Shown here piece by piece: positions 43,817 through 52,259 of a stretch of DNA of 64,000 nt. Each line of letters starts with the position of its first letter. Within the stretch, counting starts at the first letter, position 1. The position numbers and the translations under genes were made by a program. The stretch is from Siccirubricoccus phaeus (GTDB lineage: Bacteria > Pseudomonadota > Alphaproteobacteria > Acetobacterales > Acetobacteraceae). Under the pieces are notes generated by a model that was given only the letters and a program-made list of their open reading frames with translations, had not been told where the DNA came from and did not search any database. The stretch lies in the NCBI RefSeq assembly GCF_008360935.1, contig NZ_SRXO01000006.1, positions 62,001 to 126,000 of the forward strand, written 5' to 3'.

Positions 43817-44908
43817 ATGTCCATCGCCACCGCCGTTGAAGCCGGCACCGATCTCGTCGAATACTATTTCGCGCAAGGCTGGACCGACGGCCTGCCCGTG
43901 GTGCCGCCGACCCAGGCCAAGGTGGAGGCCTTCATCGCCGCCCTGGGCGGCGAGCCCGACCATGTGGAGGGCAAGGTCGCGCCGCGCTGGGGCGTGCTGA
44001 CGCGCGAGGTGCTCGCCATCAACGCCGTCATGGCCGGCTGCCTGCCGGACTATGCGCCGGTGCTGCGCGCCGCCATGCAGGCGCTGATGGACCCGCTGTT
44101 CAACCTCAACGGCGTGCAGGCGACGACGCATATGGCGGCGCCGCTGGTCATCGTGAACGGGCCGGCGGCGCGCGCCATCGGCATGAATGGCGGCGCCAAC
44201 GCCTTCGGCCCCGGCAACCGCGCCAACGCCACCATCGGCCGCGCCATCCGCCTGATGATGCTGAATGTCGGCGGCGCGCATCCGCCGGACCTCGACAAAT
44301 GCACCCTCGGCAACCCGGCGAAGTACAGCTACGCCATCTGCGAGAACGAGGCGCAATCGCCCTTCGCCCCCTACCATGTCGAGCATGGCTGGAAGCCGGA
44401 GGACAGCACGGTGTTTGCCATGGCGGCGGAGGCGCCGCACAGTGTCACCGACCACCAGTGCAACGACCCGGAGGGCATCCTCGACACCATCTGCTCGGCG
44501 ATGAGCACCATCGCCAGCAACAACGCGGTGCTGTCCGGCCATTGCGCCGTGGCGCTGGGGCTGGAACATGCGCGGACCATCGCCAAGCATGGCTGGAGCC
44601 GCAGCGATATCCGCCACTATCTGTGGATGCATAGCGGCAATGCCTTCCGCCTGATCAGCCGCGACCACCGCTACGGCCGCGTGTACAACCGCAACCTGCC
44701 GAAATGGGTGAAGCGGGAGCCCGAGAGCCGCATCCCCATCGTGCCGAGCCCGGACAACATCCATCTGTTCGTGGTGGGCGGCGATGCCGGGCGCTTCTCC
44801 GCCTTCATCCCCGGCTGGGGGCATATGAACACGCCGGTGACGAAGCCGGTGGGCGAGAGCGTGGCGCCGGACGGGCCGGACTGCGCCGGCGGCGTCTGCG
44901 CCATCTGA
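43817..44908 (+). CDS. Conserved-type protein paired with UGSC protein
   Basis: A 363-aa protein starting MSIATAVEAGTDLVEYYFAQ. It contains WTDGLPVVPPTQAKVEAFIA, MNGGANAFGPGNRANATIGR, and a Cys-rich end PDGPDCAGGVCAI. No signal peptide or membrane segment. Proteins with the GWTDGLPVVPPT opening are often encoded next to UGSC-family proteins, as here (next gene 149 bases on), and the two may form one enzyme. The last residues CAGGVC could be a redox or metal pair. Function not known to me. Confidence 0.8.
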   Translation: MSIATAVEAGTDLVEYYFAQGWTDGLPVVPPTQAKVEAFIAALGGEPDHVEGKVAPRWGVLTREVLAINAVMAGCLPDYAPVLRAAMQALMDPLFNLNGVQATTHMAAPLVIVNGPAARAIGMNGGANAFGPGNRANATIGRAIRLMMLNVGGAHPPDLDKCTLGNPAKYSYAICENEAQSPFAPYHVEHGWKPEDSTVFAMAAEAPHSVTDHQCNDPEGILDTICSAMSTIASNNAVLSGHCAVALGLEHARTIAKHGWSRSDIRHYLWMHSGNAFRLISRDHRYGRVYNRNLPKWVKREPESRIPIVPSPDNIHLFVVGGDAGRFSAFIPGWGHMNTPVTKPVGESVAPDGPDCAGGVCAI

Positions 44909-45057
44909 TTCATTCCCCACGACGCCGCTGCGCGGCGCCGCGGGGGCCCCGGAGGCGCTGCGGGATCAGCACTTCGTACAGCCTGGTGCGGCAGAGCCGT
45001 ACCAGGGCACCGGGCAGCGACAGGTTTCGCCATCCGCCAATGCGGGAGAACAAGGAC

Positions 45058-45606
45058 ATGCTGCAGCAGATCGACACCGACCGGCTCTTCGTCTTCGACC
45101 CGCGCGGGCGGGTGGACAGCACGGAAACGCCCCTGGCCCCGCGCCCGGCGAGGCTGGACGGCCTCCGCCTCGGCATTCTCGACAACAGCAAGTGGAACGC
45201 CAACAAGCTGCTGCGCGGGGCGCAGGCGGCGCTCGGCGGCCGCTTCGCCTTCGCCGCGGCGAATTACTACGTGAAGCACAGCTTCTCCAAGGATGCGGCG
45301 CCGGAGCTGATCGCGCAGATCGCCGCGGAATGCGACATCGTGCTGACGGCGATCGGCGATTGCGGCTCCTGCTGCTCCTGCTGCGTGCGCGACAGCATCG
45401 CGCTGGAAAGGCTGGGCGTGGCGGCCGCCTGCATCATCACTACGGAATTCGAGAAGGAGACGGCGCTGACCCGCGTTGCCCTGGGAATGCCCGGGCTGCG
45501 GCCGGTGGTGATCGATCACCCGGTCAGCTCCATCACTGCGGAAGAAGTGGCGGCGCGCGTCCGGCAGATCGAGACCCAGGCGGAAGCGGTCTGGCTCGGC
45601 CGCTGA
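45058..45606 (+). CDS. UGSC-family protein, cysteine form
   Basis: A 182-aa protein with the UGSC-family motif as GDCGSCCSCCVRDS; the Cys102-Gly-Ser-Cys105 tetrad takes the place of Sec-Gly-Ser-Cys found in selenoprotein members. The family was first noted among bacterial selenoproteins and is presumed redox-active. LGILDNSKWNANKLLRGAQA and GVAAACIITTEFEKETALTR also fit. The ATG at 45058 follows AAGGAC; one six codons earlier has no ribosome site. Five cysteines within eight residues is unusual and could suit metal binding. Confidence 0.8.
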   Translation: MLQQIDTDRLFVFDPRGRVDSTETPLAPRPARLDGLRLGILDNSKWNANKLLRGAQAALGGRFAFAAANYYVKHSFSKDAAPELIAQIAAECDIVLTAIGDCGSCCSCCVRDSIALERLGVAAACIITTEFEKETALTRVALGMPGLRPVVIDHPVSSITAEEVAARVRQIETQAEAVWLGR

Positions 45607-45646
45607 GGGCGCGCTAGCCTCCCGGGAAACACCTGGGAGGGACGCC

Positions 45647-46258
45647 ATGAAGCTCTATGATTCCATCGGGCCCAATCCGCGCGTCGTGCGCATCTTCATA
45701 GCGGAGCGCGGCATCGACCTGCCGCGCGAGACGCTGGACCTGATGGGTGGGGAAAACCGCCTTCCGCCGCATCTGGCGCGCAACCCGATGGGGCAGCTCC
45801 CCTGCCTGGAACTGGACGATGGCAGCCACCTTTCCGAGATCATTCCCATCTGCGAATACCTGGACGAGATCACGCCCGGCCCCTCGCTGATCGGCGCCAC
45901 GCCGCGGGAGCGGGCGGAAACCCGCATGTGGCTGCGGCGCATCGACCTCAACATCGTGGAGCCGCTGATCAACGGCTTCCGCTTCAGCCAGGGGTTGAAG
46001 CTGTTCAAGGACCGGGTGCGCTGCATCCCGGAGGCGGCGGAGGGGCTGAAAGCGGTCGCGCAGGATAATCTAGCGAAGCTGGACGGGCTGCTGGCGGGCA
46101 AGCAGTTCGTCTGCCAGGAGAGGCTGACCCTGGCAGATATCCTGCTCTTCGCTTTCCTCGATTTCGGCAACCAGGTGAAGCAGCCGATCAACCCGGCCTT
46201 CACCGCGCTGGTGGCGCATCACGCGATGATGGCGGCGCGGCCCAGCGCGCAGGCTTGA
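45647..46258 (+). CDS. Glutathione S-transferase family protein
   Basis: A 203-aa GST. The thioredoxin-like N-domain (MKLYDSIGPNPRVVRIFIAE, then RNPMGQLPCLEL and LSEIIPICEYLDE) has the cis-Pro and Glu-Ser/Ile glutathione-site pattern, and the helical C-domain contains FVCQERLTLADILLFAFLDF. It probably acts in detoxification or as a glutathione-dependent reductase. Its stop codon overlaps the first hairpin of an intergenic repeat. Confidence 0.88.
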   Translation: MKLYDSIGPNPRVVRIFIAERGIDLPRETLDLMGGENRLPPHLARNPMGQLPCLELDDGSHLSEIIPICEYLDEITPGPSLIGATPRERAETRMWLRRIDLNIVEPLINGFRFSQGLKLFKDRVRCIPEAAEGLKAVAQDNLAKLDGLLAGKQFVCQERLTLADILLFAFLDFGNQVKQPINPAFTALVAHHAMMAARPSAQA

Positions 46259-46322
46259 GAGGGGCTCTGCCCCTCTCAAACTCTCCCCGCCAAAGGCCGA
46301 AAGGCCTTTGGAAACCTTGAGT
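46257..46322. repeat. Composite palindromic repeat, copy c
   Basis: The hairpin GAGAGGGGCTCTGCCCCTCTC (46257-46277) starts at the GST stop codon. The core CCAAAGGCC-GAAA-GGCCTTTGG (46290-46311) and GAAACCTTGAG follow. Only one half of the longer element is present. Confidence 0.88.
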
Positions 46323-46323
46323 C

Positions 46324-46428
46324 TAGAGCGTCTTCGCGCTGACTGCGCAGCGTGAAGACGCTCTATCTTATTGATGGTAGAGCAGATTCACGCCTCCGGG
46401 CGATTCCGCCCTCCGGCGATCTGCTCTA
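46324..46428. repeat. Paired TAGAGC-bounded hairpins
   Basis: The first hairpin spans 46324-46365: TAGAGCGTCTTCGCGCTG pairs with CAGCGTGAAGACGCTCTA, one mismatch. The second spans 46378-46428 with outer arms TAGAGCAGAT and ATCTGCTCTA. The final CTA is the soxG stop codon (TAG) on the minus strand. The borders resemble those of the element at 25860-25964. Confidence 0.85.
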
Positions 46429-46896
46429 GCACCCGACGCTGGCGGCGCGCAGCCACTCCTCCAGATGCTGGGCCAGCGTCGAGGAGACCAGCAGTTCGAA
46501 CACGCTGTCTGATGGCTGATAGAGCAGCACATTCACCTGTGCGATCAGCGTCGAGGCGCAGCTTCCGACAGCGAACACCCGCGGATGCAGATCCAGGCGG
46601 CAGGCGCGAGCCAGCATATCGCGCGCGCCATCCCCCGAAACCCGAAACACGGCCCGGCCGTCGCTCTGCTCCACCAGCGCGGCCGAACCCGCCAACCCTC
46701 GCAGCCGATCCAGCAGAGGCACCTCCGGCGCCGCCATCACCATCCAGCCATCCGGCTGCACCCGTAGCGCGGTCATGCCGCCCATCGCCGCGGCCCGGCC
46801 CGGCCTGGGGAAGGCCGGCATCTCCGCGCCGCGCCGTGCCAGCACCTGCACCAGCGCCCGATTCTCCCGCCGCCACTCAACCGCGGACACGGGCAT
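46426..46896 (-). CDS. soxG: Sarcosine oxidase gamma subunit
   Basis: A 156-aa protein in the place of soxG, the smallest folded subunit of heterotetrameric sarcosine oxidase. Marks are GMTALRVQPDGWMVMAAPEV, then GRAVFRVSGDGARDMLARAC and LLYQPSDSVFELLVSST, as in the GcvT-like gamma fold. The ATG at 46896 lies 20 bases inside the soxA end. Its TAG stop is supplied by an inverted-repeat element. Assignment leans on position as much as on sequence. Confidence 0.85.
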   Translation of the reverse strand: MPVSAVEWRRENRALVQVLARRGAEMPAFPRPGRAAAMGGMTALRVQPDGWMVMAAPEVPLLDRLRGLAGSAALVEQSDGRAVFRVSGDGARDMLARACRLDLHPRVFAVGSCASTLIAQVNVLLYQPSDSVFELLVSSTLAQHLEEWLRAASVGC

Positions 46897-49804
46897 TCTC
46901 CGGGTCGTAGTGATGTGGGCTGCAGATGCGGACCGGCACCTCCTCTTCCGCCAGCGGGTTCGCGGCAATCAGCTCCTCGCCATGCCGCGCCTCGCCCCCG
47001 CGCAGGAAGCCGAGGCCGATCCAGCCGCCCAGCGCGACGGAGCGCGTGGTGCTGCTGATCCAGCCCAAACTCTCCGTGGCGCCCCGCGCCGCGACGAAAT
47101 GGCTGCCCGCGCGCACCGGCCGCGCCGGGTCCACCGAGCGCAGCCCCACCAGCCGAGGCCGCCCCGGGTCCAGCAGCCCCGGCCGCTGCCCCAGCACCCG
47201 GCCGATGAAATCCCCCCGCTTCTTCAGCATGCGCGAGAGCCCGCAATCCCCCGGCGTGGTCTGCCCGTTCAGCTCCGCCCCCGCCACATGCCCCTTCTCG
47301 ATCCGCAGCAGGCCGAGCGCCTCCGCGCCATAGGGCGTCGCTCCGGCGTCGATCAGCGCCTGCCAGACAGGCTCTGCCTGCCCGGCCCGCACCGCGACCT
47401 CATAGGCGAGCTCGCCGGAGAAGGAGATGCGGAAGATCCGCGCCTTCACCCCTGCCACCTCCGCCTCCGCCACGCCCATGAAGGGCAGCCCCGAGAGGTC
47501 CAGCCCCGTCGCCAGCCTCGCCAGCACCGCCCGCGCCCGTGGCCCGGCCAGCGACATCGCCGCCCATTGATCCGTCACGCTGGCCAGCGAGACATCCAGC
47601 TCGCGGAAGGCGCTCGCCAGGTGGAATTCCATGTGCTGCAGCACCGTGGCCGCCTGCGCCGTGGTGGTGGTGACGAAGAAATGGTGCTCGCCCAGCCGGC
47701 TGGTGGTGCCGTCATCGAGCAGGATGCCGTCCTCCCGCAGCATGATGCCGTAGCGTGCCCGGCCGATGGGCAGGGTGGAGAAGGTGTTGGCGTAGATCAG
47801 GTCCAGGAAGCGCGCCGCATCCGGGCCGTGGACGTCGATTTTCCCCAGGGTGGAGACGTCGCAGAGGCCGACATCCTCCCGCACCGCCCGCGCCTCTCGC
47901 AGGATGCTGTCCCAGGGGTCGCGCTCCTCCAGCAGCGGGTAGTAGGCGGGGCGCTTCCACATCCCGGCGTCCAGCCAGGCGGCGCCGCGCGCCTCGTGCC
48001 AGGCGTGCAGCGCGGTGCGGCGCACCGGGTGGTACGCGGCGCCCACCGCCTCCCCGGCGACGGCGCCGATCGCGACGGGCGTGGCGTAGGGCCGGAAGCG
48101 CGGCAGCCCCACCACGCCGAGCGATTCCCCCCGCGCCTCCGCCAGCACCGCGGCGCCGAGGATGCCGCCGCTCTTGCCCTGGTCCGTGCCCATGGCGTGG
48201 GTGGTGTAGCGCTTGGCGTGCTCGATATGGCCGAAGCCCTCGCGATGGGCGAGGCGCATATCGGCGGCGGTCACGTCGTCCTGCAGATCGACGAAGGCCT
48301 TGCCGCGGGCCTTCACCTCATAGAGCGGGTAGGGGCGGGGATCGGGCGTCGGCGCGTCCGGCAGGGGAAAGCTGGTGTCCATGGCGAAGCCCGCCGCGGC
48401 CGCGGCCTCTCGCCCCGCCCACGCGCCATCCGCCGCGGCCTCCGCCAGGCCGAACACGCCCCGCGCCGCGCCGGCGCTGCGTTCCCGCTGCACCGAAGCG
48501 CCGGGCAGGAAGGCCTGCAAGGCCTCGTCCCATGCCAGCGCCGCGCCGCTCTGGCTTGCCAGATGCACCGCCGGGTTCCAGCCACCCGAGACCAGCAGCA
48601 GGTCACAGGGCAGCGCCGCCTCGCTGCCCGCGCCGCCATGCTGCCGCGTGCGCACCCCGCGCAGCGAGAGCCCGCCGATGGCGCCGCAGATTTCGCTGCC
48701 CGCCTGCACCGGCAGCCCGGCCTCCCGCGCCGCCTGCATCGCCGCGCTATCGCCGCGCGGGTCGATGATGCCGGCCATCCGCACGCCCGCCCCCGCCAGG
48801 GCGAAGGCGCTGTCATAGGCCGCGTCATGGGTGGCGAAGAGCACGGCTGTTTCGCCCGGCTTCACCCCGAAGCGCCGCGCATACACCGCGGCGCTGCCGG
48901 CCAGCATCACCCCCGGCCGGTCATTGCCGGGGAAGGCGAGGAAGCGTTCATGCGCCCCGGTCGCCAGCACCACCTCCCGCGCGCGGATGGTCCAGAAGCG
49001 CTGGCGCGGTATGCTCGGCGGCGGCGTCGGCAGGTGGTCCGCCAGGCGCTGCACCGCGCCCAGCACGCCCTGGTCGTAGAAGCCGAACACGGTGGTGCGG
49101 GGCCAGAGCCGGATCTCCGGCATCGTCTCCAGCGCCGCCAGCATGCCGGCGCGCCAGCCCGCCTGCGCCGGTTCCGCCAGCAGCAGGCCGCCCAGCTCGA
49201 AATCCTGCTCCGCCAGGATGACCCGGGCGCCACCGGCGCCCGCCGCGCGTGCCGCGGCCAAGCCGGCCGCGCCGCTGCCCACCACCAGCACGTCGCAATG
49301 CGCCTGCGCGCTGTCATAGCCATCCGGATCCGGCAGCCCACTCGCCCGGCCGAGCCCGGCGGCGCGGCGGATCAGCGGCTCATAGACCCGCTCCCAGAAG
49401 CCGGCGGGCCACATGAGGGTCTTGTAGTAGAAGCCGGCGCCGATCCAGGGGGAGAGGAGCTGGTTCGCCGCCATGCGGTCGAAGGCCAGCGACCCCGCGC
49501 GATTCTGGCTGCGCGCCTCCAGCCCTTCGAACAGCTCCATCACCGTGGCGCGGGTATTCGGCTCCTGCCGCGCGCCGCTGCGCAGCTCCACCAGCGCGTT
49601 GGGTTCCTCGACGCCGGCGGAGAGGATGCCGCGCGGCCGGTGGTATTTGAAGCTGCGCCCCACCAGCCGCACGCCATTCGCCAGCAGGGCGGAGGCCAGC
49701 GTATCGCCCGGATGCCCGGTGAGGTCGCGGCCATCGAAGCGGAAGCGCAGCGTCGCGCCGCGCTCGATCCGGCCGCCGGCGGCCAGGCGGAAGCGCTGGC
49801 TCAT
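46877..49804 (-). CDS. soxA: Sarcosine oxidase alpha subunit
   Basis: A 975-aa alpha subunit. The N-terminal part (residues 1-160) has FRFDGRDLTGHPGDTLASAL and GRSFKYHRPRGILSAGVEEP. The NAD-binding domain starts DVLVVGSGAAGLAAARAAG (171-189). From about 590 to the end is a folate-binding GcvT-like domain (VGLCDVSTLGKIDVHGPDAA, ELAYEVAVRAG). The enzyme demethylates sarcosine to glycine, passing the methyl group to tetrahydrofolate. The start overlaps the soxD stop (ATGA). The frame runs far upstream, but the soxD and soxB genes occupy that DNA. Confidence 0.95.
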   Translation of the reverse strand: MSQRFRLAAGGRIERGATLRFRFDGRDLTGHPGDTLASALLANGVRLVGRSFKYHRPRGILSAGVEEPNALVELRSGARQEPNTRATVMELFEGLEARSQNRAGSLAFDRMAANQLLSPWIGAGFYYKTLMWPAGFWERVYEPLIRRAAGLGRASGLPDPDGYDSAQAHCDVLVVGSGAAGLAAARAAGAGGARVILAEQDFELGGLLLAEPAQAGWRAGMLAALETMPEIRLWPRTTVFGFYDQGVLGAVQRLADHLPTPPPSIPRQRFWTIRAREVVLATGAHERFLAFPGNDRPGVMLAGSAAVYARRFGVKPGETAVLFATHDAAYDSAFALAGAGVRMAGIIDPRGDSAAMQAAREAGLPVQAGSEICGAIGGLSLRGVRTRQHGGAGSEAALPCDLLLVSGGWNPAVHLASQSGAALAWDEALQAFLPGASVQRERSAGAARGVFGLAEAAADGAWAGREAAAAAGFAMDTSFPLPDAPTPDPRPYPLYEVKARGKAFVDLQDDVTAADMRLAHREGFGHIEHAKRYTTHAMGTDQGKSGGILGAAVLAEARGESLGVVGLPRFRPYATPVAIGAVAGEAVGAAYHPVRRTALHAWHEARGAAWLDAGMWKRPAYYPLLEERDPWDSILREARAVREDVGLCDVSTLGKIDVHGPDAARFLDLIYANTFSTLPIGRARYGIMLREDGILLDDGTTSRLGEHHFFVTTTTAQAATVLQHMEFHLASAFRELDVSLASVTDQWAAMSLAGPRARAVLARLATGLDLSGLPFMGVAEAEVAGVKARIFRISFSGELAYEVAVRAGQAEPVWQALIDAGATPYGAEALGLLRIEKGHVAGAELNGQTTPGDCGLSRMLKKRGDFIGRVLGQRPGLLDPGRPRLVGLRSVDPARPVRAGSHFVAARGATESLGWISSTTRSVALGGWIGLGFLRGGEARHGEELIAANPLAEEEVPVRICSPHHYDPENARVRG

Positions 49805-50046
49805 GCCGCCTCCACCTTGCGGATCTCGTGCGTCATGGTGTGGCGCTCCACCCGCAGCCAGGCGCGGCAGCCGGCGCTGTGCTGCCACCATTCCTGCGTC
49901 CAGCCCCGCGGGTTGCGGCGCAGATAGACATAGTCGTGGAAGGCCTCCACCCCCGCCTCGGCCGCCGGCCGTTGCACGGAGGCATCGCCGCGCCAGGTGA
50001 ATTCCACCTCGTCGCGCGGGCCGCAGAAGGGGCAGGGGATGCGCAT
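49801..50046 (-). CDS. soxD: Sarcosine oxidase delta subunit
   Basis: An 81-aa zinc subunit: MRIPCPFCGPRDEVEFTWRG has the CPFCG knuckle and the C-terminal HSAGCRAWLRVERHTMTHEI supplies the remaining ligands. Its ATG is directly next to the soxB stop and its stop overlaps soxA, completing the order soxB-D-A-G. Confidence 0.95.
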   Translation of the reverse strand: MRIPCPFCGPRDEVEFTWRGDASVQRPAAEAGVEAFHDYVYLRRNPRGWTQEWWQHSAGCRAWLRVERHTMTHEIRKVEAA

Positions 50047-51300
50047 CTATTGCAGCCAGGGGAAGGGGCCGGCGCCCTTTTCGTCCAGCGCGCGGCCTTC
50101 GCGGAAGCGGTCCAGGGTGAAGGCGGCGTTCAGCGCGTGGGGTTCGTCCCTGGCGATGGTCCAGGCATGGCACCAGCCGCTGGCCGGCGTCGCCTTGAAG
50201 CCGCCATAGGACCAGCCGGCGGTCATGTACAAGCCGCTGATCGGCGTGCGGCAGACATAGGGCGAGGCATCCGGCGTCATGTCCATCACCCCGGCCCAGC
50301 TCCGCAGCGCCCGCAGCCGCTTCAGCGCCGGGATCATGGTGCAGCCGGTGGCGAAGACATGCTCCGCCTCCTTCAGCGTGCCGCGCTGGCCGTAGCTGGC
50401 ATAGCCGTCCAGCCCGCCGCCGAAGACCAGCCCGCCCTTGTCCGACTGGCTGATGTAGAAATGCCCGGCGCCGAAGGTGACGACGCAATCCACCAGCGGC
50501 TTCAGCCCCTCGGAGACGAAGGCCTGCAGCAGATGCGTCTCGATCGGCACGTCGAAGCCGGCCATGGCCGTCAGGGTGCTGGTATGGCCGGCGACGGCCA
50601 GCCCCACCTTCGCCGCCGCGATCTCGCCCCGGGTGGTGCGCACGCCCCTTATGGCGCCGCCTTCCACCAGCAGCCCCGTCACCTCGCAATGCTCGATGAT
50701 GTCGATGCCGCGGTCGGAGGCGGCCTTGGCGAAGCCCCAGGCCACAGCGTCATGCGGCGCCGTGCCGCCGCGCCGTTGCAGCAGCCCGCCCATCACCGGG
50801 TAGCGGCCATTGTCCAGGTCGATGATCGGGCAGAGGGCGCGCACCCCCTCCCGGTCCACCAGCTCCGCATCGATGCCGTTCAGCCGCATGGCATTGCCGC
50901 GGCGGGTATAGGCGGCCTTCTGTGCGTCGTTGTGGAAGAGGTTGAGCACGCCGCGCTGGCTCATCATCACATTGTAGCCGAGCGACCGTTCCAGCCCTTC
51001 CCACAGCTTCAGGCTGTGTTCGTAGAAGCGGTTGTTCTCCGGCAGCAGGTAGTTGGAGCGGACGATGGTGGTGTTGCGCCCGGTATTGCCCTGGCCGACC
51101 AGGCCGCGCTCCACCACCGCCACGTCGCGTATTCCGTGCAGCTCCGCCAGGTAGAAGGCGGTGGCCAGCCCATGGCCGCCGCCGCCGACGATTACCACCT
51201 GGTAGCGCGGCTTCGGCCGCGCCTTGCGCCAGGCGGGTTGCCAGCCGGTATTGCCGCGAAGGCCCTCGGCGAAGATGCGGAACGCGGAGTATTGCGGCAT
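50047..51300 (-). CDS. soxB: Sarcosine oxidase beta subunit
   Basis: A 417-aa flavin oxidase of the DAO family, carrying the sarcosine-oxidising FAD and covalent FMN. The FAD motif is VVIVGGGGHGLATAFYLAE (35-53), followed by GNTGRNTTIVRSNYLLPEN. His183 in APHDAVAWG is the likely counterpart of the FMN-linked His in studied enzymes. GWSYGGFKATPASGW closes the active site region. First gene of soxBDAG; no serine hydroxymethyltransferase or formyltetrahydrofolate deformylase gene lies beside it here. Confidence 0.95.
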   Translation of the reverse strand: MPQYSAFRIFAEGLRGNTGWQPAWRKARPKPRYQVVIVGGGGHGLATAFYLAELHGIRDVAVVERGLVGQGNTGRNTTIVRSNYLLPENNRFYEHSLKLWEGLERSLGYNVMMSQRGVLNLFHNDAQKAAYTRRGNAMRLNGIDAELVDREGVRALCPIIDLDNGRYPVMGGLLQRRGGTAPHDAVAWGFAKAASDRGIDIIEHCEVTGLLVEGGAIRGVRTTRGEIAAAKVGLAVAGHTSTLTAMAGFDVPIETHLLQAFVSEGLKPLVDCVVTFGAGHFYISQSDKGGLVFGGGLDGYASYGQRGTLKEAEHVFATGCTMIPALKRLRALRSWAGVMDMTPDASPYVCRTPISGLYMTAGWSYGGFKATPASGWCHAWTIARDEPHALNAAFTLDRFREGRALDEKGAGPFPWLQ

Positions 51301-51352
51301 TGCAGCGATGCTATCGGTGCCGCGTTGCGGCTGACAAGGGAGGAGAGAGGCG

Positions 51353-51946
51353 ATGTCCCGGCTGTTCCATGCGGGCAACCGCGCCCTACAGGACCGTTTC
51401 GATGGCCGCCGCGTGGCGGATGCGCTGGAGGCCCGCCGGCGGGTGGCGGGTTTCCTGCCCGAGCATGTGGCGATGATCGAGGCCGCGCCCTTCTTCTTCC
51501 TGGCCACGGCGGCGGAGGGGGCGGTGGATTGCAGCTTCAAGGGCGGGCCGCCGGGCTTCGTCCGCGTCACCGGCCCGGCGGAGCTGGAATGGCCGGATTA
51601 CGACGGCAATTCGATGTATCTGTCCCTGGGGAATATCGCGGTCAGCCCGTCGATCGGGATGCTGTTCCTGCCGACGGATGGACGGTCCCTGCGGTTGCGC
51701 CTGCGCGGCCAGGCGGCGCTGGTGGAGGATGCGGCGCGGATCGCGGCCATTCCCGGGGCCAGGCGGCTGGTGCGGGTGGCGGTGACGGACATCTTCCCGA
51801 ATTGTCCGCGCTACATGCCCGGTTTCGGCCAGGCGACGCCCTCGCCCTACCTGCCGGGGCCGGATGGCAGCGCGCCGGCGCCGGAGTGGAAGGGCCGCGA
51901 CTATATCCGCCCGCTGCTGCCGAAGGACGACCCGCATCGCTCCTAG
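51353..51946 (+). CDS. Pyridoxamine 5'-phosphate oxidase-family flavin protein
   Basis: A 197-aa split-barrel protein. FFFLATAAEGAVDCSFKGGP is the first barrel strand pair. GPAELEWPDYDGNSMYLSLG and AVSPSIGMLFLP follow, typical of the FMN-binding PPOX-like proteins of the MSMEG_1061 type; FPNCPRYMPG supplies the conserved end. It is divergent from soxB with 52 bases between starts. Substrate unknown; FMN or F420 binding by family. Confidence 0.85.
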   Translation: MSRLFHAGNRALQDRFDGRRVADALEARRRVAGFLPEHVAMIEAAPFFFLATAAEGAVDCSFKGGPPGFVRVTGPAELEWPDYDGNSMYLSLGNIAVSPSIGMLFLPTDGRSLRLRLRGQAALVEDAARIAAIPGARRLVRVAVTDIFPNCPRYMPGFGQATPSPYLPGPDGSAPAPEWKGRDYIRPLLPKDDPHRS

Positions 51947-52008
51947 AACGCCGTCGCGTCCGGGCGCGCCCTGCGCGCTCTACGGCGGCGAGCGCGCCCG
52001 GAGCCCCA

Positions 52009-52134
52009 AGCCATGAGGCTGTTTTCAAGTCAAGGACGAAGCCGCGCGAAGCGCGGTGCCGCTTCGCGGCATCCTTGACTTGAAAACAGCCTCATGGCTC
52101 TCGCGAATGGTCGCCTTCGACGGTGTCGAAGGCG
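52009..52134. repeat. 91-nt hairpin with 28-bp perfect arms, plus second stem
   Basis: Bases 52009-52036 (AGCCATGAGGCTGTTTTCAA onward) are the exact complement of 52072-52099. The 35-base loop holds further GCCGCG/CGCGGC pairing. A second perfect stem CGCCTTCGAC-GGT-GTCGAAGGCG lies at 52112-52134. The gap 51947-52259 has no gene; both neighbours read rightward, so it could separate their transcripts, but there is no T-run. Confidence 0.9.
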
Positions 52135-52259
52135 CGCAGAGGCGCCTTCGCCGGTACGGCGGGGTTAGCCCATTGAATCTCGCGCCTTTCGGTCCGCCGG
52201 CGGTTCCGCCCCGCGCCGTTCTGCTCTAGCCTCGCCGCAACGCAGCAGGAGCCCGCCCG

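Noticed and set aside
46775-49927. Open frame of about 1050 codons opposite soxA
   Set aside because: It is the antisense shadow of a GC-rich gene: Arg/His/Pro/Gly-rich with no motif, while soxA on the other strand is unmistakable.
49805-50689. An N-terminal extension of SoxA giving about 1270 residues
   Set aside because: SoxD and SoxB occupy this DNA in other frames with clear motifs, and the SoxA family starts at MSQRF.
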